Below are positions 1 through 52,693 of a stretch of 64,000 bases of DNA, one piece after another. Source of the DNA: Phymorhynchus buccinoides (Eukaryota; Mollusca; Gastropoda; Neogastropoda; Raphitomidae); contig CM065684.1 of assembly GCA_017654935.2 (NCBI GenBank), positions 61,750,354-61,814,353 on the forward strand, read 5' to 3'. A program made the translations under genes and the position numbers. How positions within the stretch are numbered: the stretch's first letter is position 1; each line of letters starts with the position of its first letter. The notes under the pieces were generated by a model. That model had not been told where the DNA came from and did not search any database. It saw nothing but the letters and a program-made list of their open reading frames with translations.

Positions 1-700
1 AGCACCAAGTAGTGTGAAGGCAGTCATAGATTGCAGGTTCCCAAGGCTGCGATAGAGTATCTGGGTGAATGGGACGGGGTCTGATCGGGTGCTTTCTCTC
101 AGCTGTTTGAAGAGTTGGCGGGACTGGAATAGATTTTGTTTCTGTCCCATCTTCTGGGCCGGACAGTTGCGTTGCTCCCACGCCGCTCATTGTGAATATC
201 AACTCGCAGCCACACCCTTGTTTGTCAGGTTGCAGAATCCGAAACCAGCAGTCCGCGGAGGGGAGGGAATCTATGTGAATCCGTCAGGAGGCAACCAACC
301 GAGGATACACTGCACTGCTGCTGAGTCAGAACAGTGGAGTCTGTTCGGAACTGGAGCAGATATTGATTAGGCCTAATCACTTAGTTGTTTGTCAGATTGG
401 TCAGCATATGGTGTCGCTTAGTGAACAGATTGTAGTTCAGTCCTCAGCCTGAATATACAGACCTGCTCCTGGCAGTTTATGAGGTGATATATGGGTCTGC
501 CTTGTTGTGTTTTGGGCGTTGCTGAGCCCACTTCTTGTGCTGCTTAATTGGCCTTGATGATGGTCTTGACCTCTAAGAAGCTGGTGGAATTGTCCAGATG
601 CTTTTTATTTGGTGCCCTCTTTAGCCAGAGAATCAGCCCGTTTCTGGGTCGTTTCCTTGCACAACGCAGTGCGAAATAATGCACTGCAGAACGACATATG
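1..700 (-). mobile_element. LINE remnant, ORF2 C-terminal part and 3' region
   Basis: On the minus strand the right part encodes KEADSLAKEGTK-like and FLEVKTIIKAN sequence, then LYIQAEGLNYN and RHHMLTNL. This resembles the post-RNase H tail of non-LTR retrotransposons, with several stops. The left 330 bases recur on the plus strand at about 48165-48345. Confidence 0.55.
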
Positions 701-719
701 ATTTGTGTTGAGGGGTCAC

Positions 720-960
720 TCAATCACTCAATCAATAACTTTAATGATCCCTGAGGAAATTACAAAGCACATTCACAGACTCGATAAACAAACAATACTA
801 AAACATACATCATATATAACTCAAACATCGCAGAGGGAAAAAATCAAAAACATTTAACATCGTCCAATGAATATAATAATAATAATTAATAATAATAATG
901 ATAATAGTACATCTATATAACGCATTACCTCAGATGAGCCCAAAGCGCTTTACAATCAAT
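720..960 (-). mobile_element. LINE/SINE 3' tail with (ATT)n
   Basis: Minus strand reads TTGTAAAGCGCTTTGGGCTC through TATATAGATG to an (ATT)n tail. The same tail occurs on the plus strand at 7275-7345, 62275-62350 and 62995-63045. Confidence 0.6.
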
Positions 961-1041
961 TATTCATCAACAGACAACCAAAAACAGCATTCAAGAATGA
1001 CACCAACCAGCAACAACGCATATACAAAGCAACTCTCTCTC

Positions 1042-1042
<1 letters not shown>

Positions 1043-1109
<67 letters not shown>

Positions 1110-1370
1110 TTATCGACGCCAACTCTTTCATACCCCATTCAGTAAGTCACAGCAACCGAGCCACACGGACTGACCACATACACCAACACACATACACAAA
1201 CACCCTCACACCGTCACAACGTACGCACGCAGACAGACACACACACGCACATACACACACATGCGTGCACACACAATCCACAAAACCAAAACACACACAA
1301 GCACACATGTATGCACACATGCATGCTCACACACACACACAACACACACACACACACACTCACACAACAA
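1043..1370. repeat. (CA)n microsatellite and CA-rich tract
   Basis: About 32 uninterrupted CA dinucleotides at 1043-1108, followed by imperfect CA-rich sequence from about 1190. No coding meaning. Confidence 0.95.
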
Positions 1371-1429
1371 AACACAGCACAAACCTCTTATTCAATTTTC
1401 CCTCACGTGTACACAACGATAGACAACTG

Positions 1430-1660
1430 ATCAAATATTTAGGGTGCAGCAGGAAAAAAGATGGGTTTTAAGAGAGGTTTTGAACGAGGAGACTGAGTTG
1501 GCGTGTCGGAGAGGAGAAGGCAGAGAATTCCAAAGAGATGGTGCTTGACAAGAAAAAGAACGTTGGCCAGCAGATTTGAGACGGATGGAGGGAAGGGAAG
1601 GGAAAGGAGACGAGAATCAGAAGACGAAAATGTAGATATTGACTAAATTTACATATAAGA
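1430..1660. mobile_element. Dispersed repeat fragment, purine rich
   Basis: Contains gggttttaagagaggttttg and gagaattccaaa, similar to 19690-19790. Probably a SINE or LINE untranslated region; the class is not determined. Confidence 0.45.
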
Positions 1661-1786
1661 TATTAGGACAGAGGAAAACAGTAAATACATTAACATCGGA
1701 TCGAGGCAAAAGCTGAAGACATGTCGTTCAGTTCAGAACTCCTGGTGTATTGTAGGGCTTGTAGGCCAGATAGTGCGTCTGCAAGG

Positions 1787-2135
1787 AAGACGACGTTGTG
1801 GGAAGAGTCTCCCCATGGGGATACCGTGGGGTCTTTCTACAAAATAGTTCCCCTACCTTCTGAAAGTTCTGTGCTTGTAACTTTATCTAATCTATCACAC
1901 TAGCTCTTTGACTCTGCCTTATCCCTTTGCTCTCTGTTATCTACTATCTTTCTGACTTATTGGCCCATTCTCTTGCCTTTTTTTGAAAAATAATCTTCCA
2001 AATAATGTTCTCCTTTGAGCTCCTCCCAAATCGGAATGAGCCAGCTGAATGCAACGGGGAGACCAGTGAAAACTGGAAAACGGACACATACGTACCCCGC
2101 CCATTATGGCCTGGGAACGCAGAAGAAGAAGTGAG
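1787..2135 (+). mobile_element. Dispersed element family A
   Basis: Starts with ccccatggggataccgtggg, has ccttctgaaagttctgtgct, tttgactctgcc, tcctttgagctcctccc, and ends near gcctgggaacgcagaagaag. About ten copies occur in the window on both strands. No coding capacity seen; unclassified nonautonomous repeat. Confidence 0.8.
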
Positions 2136-2335
2136 AAGTGGGAAGAGTGGGGGCTGGTTTCAACGTGGGCTGCTGCGGTTTTCAAGGCCTCGACCTTATT
2201 CACTATTATCCTCTCTCCTTGCCTCACTATTTCTACCTATATGCCTTAACTTTAAGTTATAGTTTGTTGAATAAAGGCCGCTCACTGGTGTCAATTAGGC
2301 AAATCCTTTCTTTTTTGCCATCTGGGTATTGCATG

Positions 2336-2770
2336 CTAGAGTTGAGAACCGGTTAAAAAATCCGAACCGGTTTTAAACCGGCTTTCCCCCTTCGAACCGG
2401 TTCGGTAAAACCGGTTTTTCCAACCAGTACTCGCATCACTAGTTTCACCTAAGCAAACACATATTTTTTTGTCAGAATATTCACACACACGCACGCACAC
2501 ATACACATACACACAATACAAAAACTTATGACTTATGACACACACACTCAACTCAACACTCAGTCAAAGTCAAAGCCATCCACCACCAACTAGAAACAGC
2601 TACTCTTGGTTTACAAACACCCAATGTGCGCTGATAATCAGTGCTGTTTTTCGAAAAGAATGCGTTATTCTAAAAAAAAACACCTTTCAGTTTGGAGTTA
2701 AAAAACCGGTTCACAGCAACTCGAACCGCGAAAGTTTAGCACCGGTTTTTCGGTTCAAACTGGTTCCCCC
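2336..2770. repeat. Cluster of ACCGGTT palindromic words, possible foldback element
   Basis: gaaccggtt, aaccggttttaaaccggc and ttcgaaccggttcgg at 2345-2420 are mirrored by aaaaccggttcac and gcaccggtttttcggttc at 2700-2765. Outer segments are partly complementary. No open frame. Confidence 0.5.
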
Positions 2771-2799
2771 CCCCCCTCCCCCCTCTATTGCATGTATGC

Positions 2800-2900
2800 C
2801 ATTGATATGCTAAACGCATCATCCCAAGCTGCATCTTCGACAGAACCGTCGGTGTACACGTGTGTCCAGGTCTCCGTGGAGTATGTCTGAAGATGATAAG
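2800..2900 (-). mobile_element. Retroelement RNase H fragment
   Basis: Minus strand encodes TWTHVYTDGSVEDAAWD; VYTDGS is the first catalytic-Asp motif of retrotransposon RNase H. It stops soon after, so it is a short relic, same strand as the LINE tail at 1-700. Confidence 0.65.
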
Positions 2901-2991
2901 CTTACTTGAGCATCCCGTCTCCTCCCCCTCCGTGTTTATGAAATGGACGGTTTTTCTTATCCACGAAGTTCAGCATTTCTCACATTCGCGT

Positions 2992-3982
2992 GTCATTACC
3001 CTGTTGCTGCAATCGTCTAATGTTGCTTCATGTTTGGTCATTACCCTGTTGCTGCAATCGTCTAATGTTGCTTCATGTTTGGTCATTACCCTGTTGCTGC
3101 AATCGTCTAATGTTGCTTCATGTTTGGTCATTACCCTGTTGCTGCAATCGTCTAATGTTGCTTCATGTTTGGTCATTACCCTGTTGCTGCAATCGTCTAA
3201 TGTTGCTTCATGTTTGGTCATTACCCTGTCGCTGCAATCGTCTAATGTTGCTTCATGTTTGGTCATTACCTTGTTGCTGCAATCGTCTAATGTTGCTTCA
3301 TGTTTGGTCATTACCCTGTTGCTGCAATCGTCTAATGTTGCTTCATGTTTGGTCATTACCCTGTTGCTGCAATCGTCTAATGTTGCTTCATGTTTGGTCA
3401 TTACCCTGTTGCTGCAATCGTCTAATGTTGCTTCATGTTTGGTCATTACCCTGTTGCTGCAATCGTCTAATGTTGCTTCATGTTTGGTCATTACCTTGTT
3501 GCTGCAATCGTCTAATGTTGCTTCATGTTTGGTCATTACCCTGTTGCTGCAATCGTCTAATGTTGCTTCATGTTTGGTCATTACCTTGTTGCTGCAATCG
3601 TCTAATGTTGCTTCATGTTTGGTCATTACCCTGTTGCTGCAATCGTCTAATGTTGCTTCATATTTGGTCATTACCCTGTTGCTGCAATCGTCTAATGTTG
3701 CTTCATGTTTGGTCATTACCCTGTTGCTGCAATCGTCTAATGTTGCTTCATGTTTGGTCATTACCTTGTTGCTGCAATCGTCTAATGTTGCTTCATGTTT
3801 GGTCATTACCCTGTTGCTGCAATCGTCTAATGTTGCTTCATATTTGGTCATTACCCTGTTGCTGCAATCGTCTAATGTTGCTTCATGTTTGGTCATTACC
3901 TTGTTGCTGCAATCGTTTAATGTTGCTTCATGTTTGGTCATTACCCTGTTGCTGCAATCGTCTAATGTTGCTTCATATTTGG
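2992..3982. repeat. 45-bp satellite, 22 copies
   Basis: Unit begins gtcattaccctgttgctgca and ends atgttgcttcatgtttg; very uniform. Because 45 is divisible by 3 and no frame has a stop, it creates long frames on both strands that are not genes. Confidence 0.97.
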
Positions 3983-4063
3983 TACTCTTGATTTGGTTAT
4001 CTTTTTGATAACTTATGCTATACAAATGCTGTCTATTTTTGTGTAATTTCTATGTGGCCGAGT

Positions 4064-4188
<125 letters not shown>

Positions 4189-4795
4189 TTTCCGGTTCCA
4201 ATGACCTTGACCTTTGACCATTTTGGAACCTGGCCTAGACATCCTATTAACCTATCAGCATGCAAAATATAACAGAGTGCGAGCCGAAAACCACCGCCTT
4301 CAACTCTCCTAGCGCCATGTATTTTTGTTTACATTCATGGTTGCCTGTTGCATCTCAAACAACGAGAGGGGAGTAACTATTTTTTTCGAGTGCACATGCA
4401 TTGCTTTAATGGCAGAAACAGTGACAAAAGCTCTAAAAAACACACATGGCAGGGTGCTTGGCAGTGAATGTCTTTGCATTTGGTGGGAGTGTAGAGTAAT
4501 GTCTTGGGCGAATATATTTATCTTATTTTATTTTTTTAATTCGCCCATGGTGCTAGAAGAGCTAAAGACAAATAAAGGGAAGTAACTACAATCTATTGGC
4601 CAGTTTCAAAGCAATATGTGTTTCCCTTGGACCAGTGTCTTGCAACAGTAGCAAGCAGCATGCGGCACATTTTCGGCTCCAGAGACCTTGACCTTTGACC
4701 AATGACAATCTAAGGTATCGTAACTGCCTATCTGCATGCACAATTTGAGCCTCCTATGTCCCTCTGTTCAAACGTTATTGTGTTAACATAGATGA

Positions 4796-5045
4796 GTAGA
4801 TAGATAGATAGATGGATAAATAGAAGTTGTGAAAAAATCTCAGTTAACTGTTAGCACCGTTCCTCCGATCTATATGATTTAAATTAGAGCATTTGAAATG
4901 CAACAATAGTAAAATGTAATAACACTTTTGTGTCCAAATGTCTTTAGATATAGATAGATAGATAGAAAGCTAGATAGATAGATAGAAAGATAGATAGAAA
5001 TATAGATAGATAGAAAGATAGATAGATAGACAGACAGATAGCCAG
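4796..5045. repeat. (GATA)n microsatellites
   Basis: Two GATA/GATAGAAA tracts at 4796-4825 and 4948-5042. Confidence 0.92.
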
Positions 5046-5099
5046 GAACAGACTGCTCTGAAAACATTAACCAAGCTTCACTTTGCAGAGCTCTGGTTA

Positions 5100-6575
5100 A
5101 TAAACTGTTCCATTTCTGAGTCAGTCTCTCCCTCCCTCCCGGTTATCCAGTGATTGAGTAAGAAACAAACACACCAAGTCACCGTTAGGCAATGTCCTTT
5201 ATTGCGCAGTACCCTTCATTGCATTATATATAATATATACAAACATAATTGTCCAATCCTCTGCATCGGTATATTTGAATAAAGTTGTTTAAACCATATA
5301 CAAACATAAACCCACCAGTTGGCAAAGTCCTTTTATTTGCAATACCCTTGTGAGCATCTGTACAAAAATAAATCTGTCAATAAATGATAATAAAGCACCC
5401 GCAGTAAGAGTCAAAAGACATAAGGTGTTGGACTACGGTCCACATTAATGCCTTGAAACGTGTTGATGAGAATGGCTGCTATATATGAGATGCAATAAGA
5501 TGCCAAATATGGACCTCTGAACCTATACAGCTTATTGTTAGTCATGCTTATCTCTGATAACAGAAAACTGGAATAAAAAATATGTAAACTTAAATTTAAA
5601 AAAAATACACTTGCCGGGTTTGGAATGCATAAAATACAAACAACTAACCAAAGGGCTCTATCATAAAATTGGCTATTAAATTTGTGGAGCAAATTACATT
5701 TTCTAATACAGCAAGGGACAAAACAGAGAGAGAGAGAGAGAGGGGGGGGGGGAGAGCAAACAAACAAACAAAAAACCAATCCATGACAACAAATTTACCA
5801 TGAGATTTCGCCCTAGCCATTCATAGTCACATACTGTTAGTTTAGCAAAACCGTATGATAAAAAAGACAGGAGAGCCCCAAAAATGATGTGATAGAATAA
5901 ATTATATGATGATAAAAGGCTGAGTGAAAAACCATGTGCCAATCGGATTGGCAGGCTGTCATACAAGTCAACAAAGGACGGTGTGAGAAATAAACAAAAA
6001 GACGGTGTGAGAAATAAACAAACTTTTTACTATCTCTATAACATAAGGCAGTGGCATTCTACAGAATAAATGATCAACATCTCTAATTCAACAAAAGGCA
6101 GTGGAATTCAGATTTCAAATCAGCAAGAGATTGTTTCTTAAACATCAAACGTTGTTCACTGGAAAAAATAGTATGGATTTCTGTCGATGCATAGACTATG
6201 TGTTCACATTATAGGGACTCGCATCACCAACACGCACAATCGGATTGGCAGGCTGTCATACAAATCAACACCTATGCTAATTAATGGCAGTTAGGCACTA
6301 CTTGTTTACAAGCTCATAAAACAGACTGCTAAACCAAAATGTTAAAGGTCATTTACCAGTACCGTCATTCTTCTGCCCTTTAAAAAAAAAAGAATGCGTG
6401 CAAGTACTAACCAGAACCTGTGGAATTCCCTCCATACATATTGATGACGGACATTGAACGTGTCACAATTCTCATGACATTTCCCCCTCCATGAATACTC
6501 ATACATCATATTCCCCCCTTCATCAGGCATGGTACTGGGGGAAAAGCAGCTTTCTCTGAAAATATTGTGGGGATT
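5100..6575. other. Stretch without recognisable genes
   Basis: AT-rich sequence. Two related pieces (ggcaatgtcctttattgc near 5190 and ggcaaagtccttttatttgc near 5320) suggest a local duplication, and aatcggattggcaggctgtc at 5941 recurs at 6240. No exon signal found. Confidence 0.6.
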
Positions 6576-6579
6576 CAGA

Positions 6580-6774
6580 CAGGGCTCCCAATCGCCCCGC
6601 AAAGCAAGGGGTCCCAGGGAGTCCTTCACTTACAGTATAGAGGGTCCCAAAGGCAGGATAGAGAGTCACAGTGGCATTGTGGATGCTAAAAAGAATTTTT
6701 CTAGTGCATCCCTGGGACCCCCTGCACATTATTTTAGAGGGTCCTTGAGAATTTTAGTGCTTCATAGAGCCCTG
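6580..6774. mobile_element. 195-bp MITE with CAGGGCTC termini and 6-bp duplication
   Basis: Starts cagggctccc, ends gagccctg, and is flanked on both sides by ttcaga (6574-6579 and 6775-6780). No coding capacity. Confidence 0.7.
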
Positions 6775-6799
6775 TTCAGATGTCTCTTGGTGTGGTCAA

Positions 6800-8240
6800 G
6801 GGGTAGTAACCCCTTCATGGTGATCAGGGGGCAATTTCTCTTGAGGGTGATTATATATAAAACTGTTAAAATTAGGGAAAAGAGCATCTCCTCAAGCTTA
6901 AAACCCCATCTGATATTTGCTTTTCTACATTCACTTTTCTCTGAATTCAGAGAATTCTCTGAATATTACCATGCCTGTAATAATCATGAATATTCATGAT
7001 AGGTAGACAACATTTGACAATAATTCCTTTCATTCTGTCCACACACACGCACCAGTCGCTGTTACCCTATGGCACTTAGCAGCCTGTATGTTAGCTGCAA
7101 TACAAATTAACATTCACTGATACAGATATATTGTGAAAGAGACGAAACGCAATGACTGAAATCTTTAGAGACAGAGCACACAGACCAAGATCTCTCTCTC
7201 AACAACAACATACAGCATTTATACGGCGCTAAATCTTGATAGAAAGAGGAAGCGCACACACTCATGAATATTAATGAATTCGATTGTAAAGCGCTTTGGG
7301 CTCATTTGAGGTAAAGCGCTATATAAATGTACTGTTATTATTATAACATTCATACAAAAACACTATACAAAGACGAACAAGAAAATAACACACACACACG
7401 TTTGACATAAACATAATACACACACACACACAAACTCTCTCTCTCTCTCTCTCTTACAAACACACAAACCCCTATTCTGACACACATCTATCATTTTAAC
7501 AGAGTAAAACAGTTCTAAATATTCTATTATAAAATACTAAACTGGTCTTAACTAGTAAACAGCATCAATCGTCTAAAACATAAAACCGAGCTAACTCAAA
7601 TCTGCAAAATATAAAAAAAGTAGATCTAAACAAAGTAAAAACAGTTCTAAATAGAATAGAATACCTCTAACCATGGAAAACCAGTCGTAAAAATAGTAAA
7701 ACATTTGCAAACAGATGCAGCTCTCATGTCTTAGAAACCAGCACTACTGACACGAGCCTCCCTCAACACCGGGCACCGTAATCACGAGAGCGTCTAAAAC
7801 ACTTAACACGGGTAGTAACATGTAAAGTAGAAGAAAACGCCAATCGTTTTAAGAGTTTCTTCAAATTTACATCTTACTACCCGTGTTAACTGTTCAAGAT
7901 GTACTCATGATTACGGTGCGGGGAGAAAAGCAAAATGAAAGCCATCACAAAAGTGGATCCCCGATTATGCTAAATAAAAAGCAATATAACTTTTACAGCG
8001 ATGGAGATTTTGGATTCTACAACAAACTATGCGTAGAGGGGGGTAGTCTGCAGATATCCTACATGGAAAGTTTATATTCTTTGTACACAAGCATGCACAC
8101 GCACATAAACACACACACAAATTTCAAACAAGCAGGATAGTATAGTAATGGCGCCTGATTTTCCATAGCAACCAACTTTAGAGGCTTCCCCCCAGCATCG
8201 CTCATCAGCCCCCACTGCACCTTCCCTCAGCAGTATTACA
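6800..8240. other. Intergenic stretch with a repeat tail
   Basis: Contains a LINE/SINE 3' tail at 7200-7345 (agcgctttgggctcatttga then (ATT)n), short CA and CT tracts near 7390-7455, and otherwise AT-rich sequence with no gene evidence. Confidence 0.6.
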
Positions 8241-8243
8241 TAA

Positions 8244-8802
8244 TGTGTTACGCCCAATCCGTGAAATTGCCCATTTCACGAAGTGGGCAGAATGCTTTGC
8301 CTAGTTCGTGAAATAGCCAAATTAAAACTTGCTTTTTGGAAAAGCACTATAAAGAAAAATGTTTTTCATTCATAAACACACAGAGATGAAGAATTAGTTC
8401 AAACGAAAGAGAAATCACACCCATAGATGAGTTTAGAATTCTTTTATCTAGTCTAAATTTGAAAAAAAAAAGTTTGAAAAAACATGTGGCTCAGGCTCAG
8501 GCTCAATGTAAAATGTACAGGTAGAAAAATGTTGAATCAACGTTACTCAACCCCTTCACTGCTAGAGGAAAACAAAGAAATTATCCATTTTCTTATTATA
8601 AACTTTAAAAGAGACCTGTAAGACTCAATCTGAAAAAATGTTCCAGATATATTTGTTCCGACTTGTCAAAACCAAAAACTATCATTCCAGGGCAATGACA
8701 CCAAAAGTTATGATGTCATCAATGACATCACACATCCCTGTAGTAGACATAGGGCAAGGCAGGAATTGAAAAATGTGATACATGTCATTGGGCGTAACAC
8801 AC
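8244..8802. mobile_element. MITE-like element with terminal GTGTTACGCCCAAT repeats
   Basis: Left end tgtgttacgcccaat, right end attgggcgtaacaca, about 560 bp. Internal part includes ccccttcactgcta and the family seen at 19138-19310 and 45860-46090. A related end is at 13060-13137. Confidence 0.65.
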
Positions 8803-8989
8803 TTTATTGCAGAATATTCCATCGCACAGCTATCAAACCACACCACATATTGCACATGTAACGCACAGACAAATAAAAAGAATGGACAATGGGACGGTAA
8901 ACCCCAAGTCAGTGTGTGAGCATCCAAACGCAGGCAATCAAAGAGGTGCAAGTCAGCAGTGTTCGCTTTTTAAAAACGCAGAAAACACA

Positions 8990-9380
8990 AACACTTCAGA
9001 CACCAACTGACGCAATTGACAGAAATCAACTAGAAAAATAAACAGTCACTGATACAACTGACAGACATTAATTGTAAAAACAAAAAACAGTCACTAACGC
9101 AATTGACAGAAATTAACTATGAAAACAGTGACCGACGCAATTGACAGAATATAACTATAAAAACAGTGACCGACGCAATTTACAGAATATAACTATGAAA
9201 ACAGTGACCAACGCAATTTACAGAATATAACTATAAAAACAGTCACTAACGCAATTTACAGAATATAACTATAAAAAAACAAAAAATAGTCACTAACGCA
9301 ATTAACAGAAATTAACTATAAAAAAACAAAAAATAGTCATTGACACAATTGACTGAAACTAACTAGAAGAAAAAACCCAG
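8990..9380. repeat. Diverged minisatellite, about 48 bp, 8 copies
   Basis: Units share acgcaattgacagaaattaa, ctataaaaacagtcac with drift. No coding meaning. 9380-10240 beyond it is AT-rich with nothing recognised. Confidence 0.88.
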
Positions 9381-10235
9381 TCAACACTCACCCACATACA
9401 TGCACACATAGAATTAGAAACTATTAAAAAAAGAAGAAAAAAGACAGCACTCAAAACTGAACACTCATCTAAATTGGAGATCAAAGGCACAGGAAAGAAT
9501 AATAAAACAACAAAAAATAAACAAAAATACACGCATGTTCACAGAACACGCACACAAATCCATAAGATTTTACTCCATTAATTTGCATATTATAAACAAT
9601 CCCCGTATATGTACTGAGCACAATTATAGTTCACTGTTCCCACAATGCATGGATTTGAATACAACCAGTATCATGTCAAAATATTATCAATACATATGTG
9701 AATAACATGTCAAACCAATATATCACAACCCGCTAGCAAAGAAAATATTTCTTTGCCAAATTAAAAAAAATCTGTAAGTTATATTATCTGTGTGTCTAAC
9801 TTACACAGACTACAAAATACCAGGCTAATAACACCGCAAGCGTAAATATCAACTAGCTGTAAAATAAATAAACTGGATCAAAACAGGTAAAATAAAACGC
9901 ACAAAAACACACATTAGTGTTGAAGATTTTTTTAAAGAATTAAAACAGACCAATTTGTTTAATTCCAACTGAAACCTGTGTTGTTATTCTTCAACTAGTT
10001 GCGCTAGAGAAACTGAGCTGTTTAAAGAGCAAAGAATGTGTGAAAGCAGGAATGTGAAGAAATATTATACATGTCAGGGTATTAATGTAGATCAAATATC
10101 AATTGCTTGAAATCATAAACACTTTCAGATAACAGTTAAAATACTTCTCCTTGTAACATACGGTCATCAAGTCATGAAAATTATTTAGAAACTTGTTTTT
10201 GCAATATATGGTCAAGTCACGAAAATAATTATAAA

Positions 10236-10241
10236 TTTATT
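10236..10241 (-). terminator. Candidate TMEM87 poly(A) signal
   Basis: AATAAA on the minus strand at the far side of the C/T-rich array. If used, it gives a 3' UTR of about 1.4 kb made mostly of minisatellite. Other AATAAA-like words exist, so this is only a candidate. Confidence 0.3.
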
Positions 10242-10259
10242 GTTTGAAGTACAAGTGGA

Positions 10260-11615
10260 AGCCAGCACCTCGACTTCTCTCACCCTTCTCCCCACTTAAT
10301 CTCCCTCTCTCCTCCGACTCTCCCCCTCTCCCTCTCTGGTCACTATCCCTAGTCTCCCTGGTGTCTTCCACTGGCTGGGTACTCATTTTGATCTCCCACA
10401 ATACTCCCTCCTTTCTCCCCTTCCTCTCCCCTCTCCCTCTCTGGTCACTATCCCTAGTCTCCCTGGTGTCTTCCACTGGCTGGGTACTCATTTTGATCTC
10501 CCACAATACTCCCTCCTTTCTCCCCTTCCTCTCCCCTCTCCCTCTCTGGTCACTATCCCTAGTCTCCCTGGTGTCTTCCACTGGCTGGGTACTCATTCTG
10601 ATCTCCCACAATACTCCCTCCTTTCTCCCCTTCCTCCACTCTCCCATTCAGTCTCCCCTTTCTTTCCCTCTGCTCTCCCCTCTCCCATTCAGTCTCCCCT
10701 TGTCTCCCACACTAATACTCCCTCCTCTCTCCCCTTCCCCACTCTCCCCTCCAGTCTCCCACACTAATACTCCCTCCTCTCTCCCCTTCCCCACTCTCCC
10801 TGACATCTCCCCTCTCCCATTCAGTCTCCCACACTAATACTCCCTCATCTCTCCCCTTTCTTTCCCTCTGCTCTCCATGACATCTCCACTCTCCCATTCA
10901 GTCTCCCACAATAATACTCCCTCATCTCTCCCCTTCCTCTTCCCCCACTCTCCCTGACATCTCCCCTCTCCCATTCAGTCTCCCACAACAACACTCCCTC
11001 CTCTCCCCCCTTCATCTTCCCCCACTCTCCCCTCCAGTCTCCCCTTGCCTCAAACACTAATACTCCCTCCTCTCTCCCATTCCTCTTCCCCCACTCTCCC
11101 CGACATCTCCACTCTCCCATTCAGTCTCCCACACTAATACTCCCTCATCTCTCCCCTTCCTTTCCCCCTGCTCTCCCCTCTCCCATTCAGTCTCCCCTTG
11201 TCTCCCACACTAATACTCCCTCCTCTCTCCCCTTTCTTTCCCTCTGCTCTCTCCGACATCTCCCCTCTCCCATTCAGTCTCCCCTCTCCCATTCAGTCTC
11301 CCCTTGTCTCCAACACTGATACTCCCTCCTCTCTCCCCATTCTTTCCCTCTGCTCTCCCCAACATCTCCCCTCTCCCATTGTCTCCCACACTAATACTCC
11401 CTCCTCTCTCCCCATTCTTTCCCTCTGCTCTCCCCAACATCTCCCCTCCAGTCTCCCACACTAATGCTCCCTCTTCTCTCCTCTTTCTTTCTCCCACTCT
11501 CCCTGACATCTCCCCTCTCCCATTCAGTCTCCCCTTGTCTCCCACACTAATATTCCCTCCTCTCTCCCCTCTGCTCTCCCCTCTCCCATTCAGTCTCCCC
11601 TTGTCTCCCTGTGGT
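10260..11615. repeat. C/T-rich minisatellite over the TMEM87 3' UTR
   Basis: Units of ctctcccattcagtctcccc, cacactaatactccctcctc and similar. A higher-order 106-bp unit (gtctccctggtgtcttccac) is tandem three times at about 10335-10650. On the sense strand it is G/A-rich and starts directly after the stop codon. Confidence 0.93.
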
Positions 11616-11623
11616 GGCGGGTG

Positions 11624-51336
<39,713 letters not shown>

Positions 51337-51639
51337 TTTGTGTGACAACGCAAATTCACAATACCGCACATACGGTGGCTCCGCAGTATAACAGACAACG
51401 TCATATGTTGGGATAAAAATAAGATTTCCACAAAACAGATATCCAGAATAAGCAACAAATTAAAAACAAATGTTGATGTTTAACACCGGCGAAAATAACT
51501 GACTAGGTATGCCTAAATAATAATTTAAAGATTCAATTTTGTGAAAGGCGAGAGCGGAATGTGAGGGTGCCAAAGAGGCACGCAAGATTTCTGTCCCTTG
51601 TGTTATTGTTTTACTGCATCGTGATTGGTTGAAGCAGAC

Positions 51640-51960
51640 GACATTATTCCCACTTTTTTTTTTTTTTTAATAATTAGAAACCCATTACCAAAATTTAATC
51701 TTGGGGCAAAGTAATACTGACACAAACAAAATAATTTCAGTACACCCTTTCCCAACTTTCCTGGTGTTGCACTGCCTCCGGGCGTTGCCTCCAGGATAGT
51801 TCCCACCATCTTTATGAATGAAACAGACACACATGGGACATTAGTAGACAAAAAGATGGTGGAAACGAAAAAACGATCCCGGAGGCAGTGCAACTCACGG
51901 AAAGTCCCGATTTTTTAACGATACAGATGTATTTGATCTACTAATGTCGCATATATGTCT
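51640..51960. mobile_element. Dispersed element family C with inverted structure
   Basis: cactgcctccgggcgttgcc, gttcccaccatctttatgaa and, inverted, ccggaggcagtgcaactcac. It lies upstream of the TMEM87 start. Relatives at 54300-55000 and, reversed, 63860-64000. Confidence 0.65.
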
Positions 51961-52420
51961 GTTCCAGACCAGAGGACGTTAAGCAGAATTTCATTTACAT
52001 TCATAAGAATTTTTTTTTAATTTTGGCTTAGGGTAGTTCTATAAACCTTTGGGAGCGCTGTACACTGAAGAGGGATTGTCAATATACAGCATTGCATTGC
52101 ATTTATAATAGAGGCGACTTACATGGAATGGGTTGGCCTTTGGGGACCTTCCTCAACGTACGCCACCTGTGAAGTATCTATTGCCGAGAGAGTGGGAATG
52201 CAGCCTGGACAAGGCGTCTACACTGTAAACAAATTCTATCACAAATACACTAATATGCTTTGGGCTATCACAAACCAATTTTGTTTCTATTGTGAAACTT
52301 TAAATGTTTTGTTTTGCTTGTTATTTCAATTATATTACAAACCAATTTTATTTCTATTGTGAAACTTTAAATGTTTTTGTTTGTTTGCTATTTCAAATTA
52401 TTTAAAAGAATTGGGTTAAT

Positions 52421-52638
52421 TAGGGGAAGACCGGGTAAAAAGCGCATGGGCGGGTAAGAAGCCCACCCCAATTATCTCATGAAATAAAGAAAATTTCAGT
52501 CAAATTTGCCCATGAGACGAATGCTAGACATTAACGCTCGTCTCATGGGCAAAATGAGACTGAAATGTACTTCATTTCAAGAGATAATTGGGGTGGGCTT
52601 CTTACCCGCCCATGCGCTTTTTACCCCGTCTTCCCCTA
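52421..52638. mobile_element. 218-bp hairpin MITE, copy 1
   Basis: Nearly perfect palindrome: taggggaagaccgggtaaaa ... ttttaccccgtcttccccta, arms of about 95 bp around a centre with gctagacattaacgc. TA at both ends. Confidence 0.92.
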
Positions 52639-52693
52639 TCTGGCAAATGTGAAGCTCAAGCCCCTGTTCCTTCGGGTATGCCTGGATGCAACA

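Noticed and set aside
65..370. 101-codon plus-strand frame at the left edge
   Set aside because: The region is the antisense of a LINE remnant recurring at 48165-48345.
2860..4025. 382- and 351-codon frames across the 45-bp satellite
   Set aside because: Periodic translation of a satellite; no start context, domain or splice evidence.
51337..51369. TMEM87 start upstream of 51336
   Set aside because: The open frame extends upstream but contains no ATG; the first ATG precedes the signal peptide directly.
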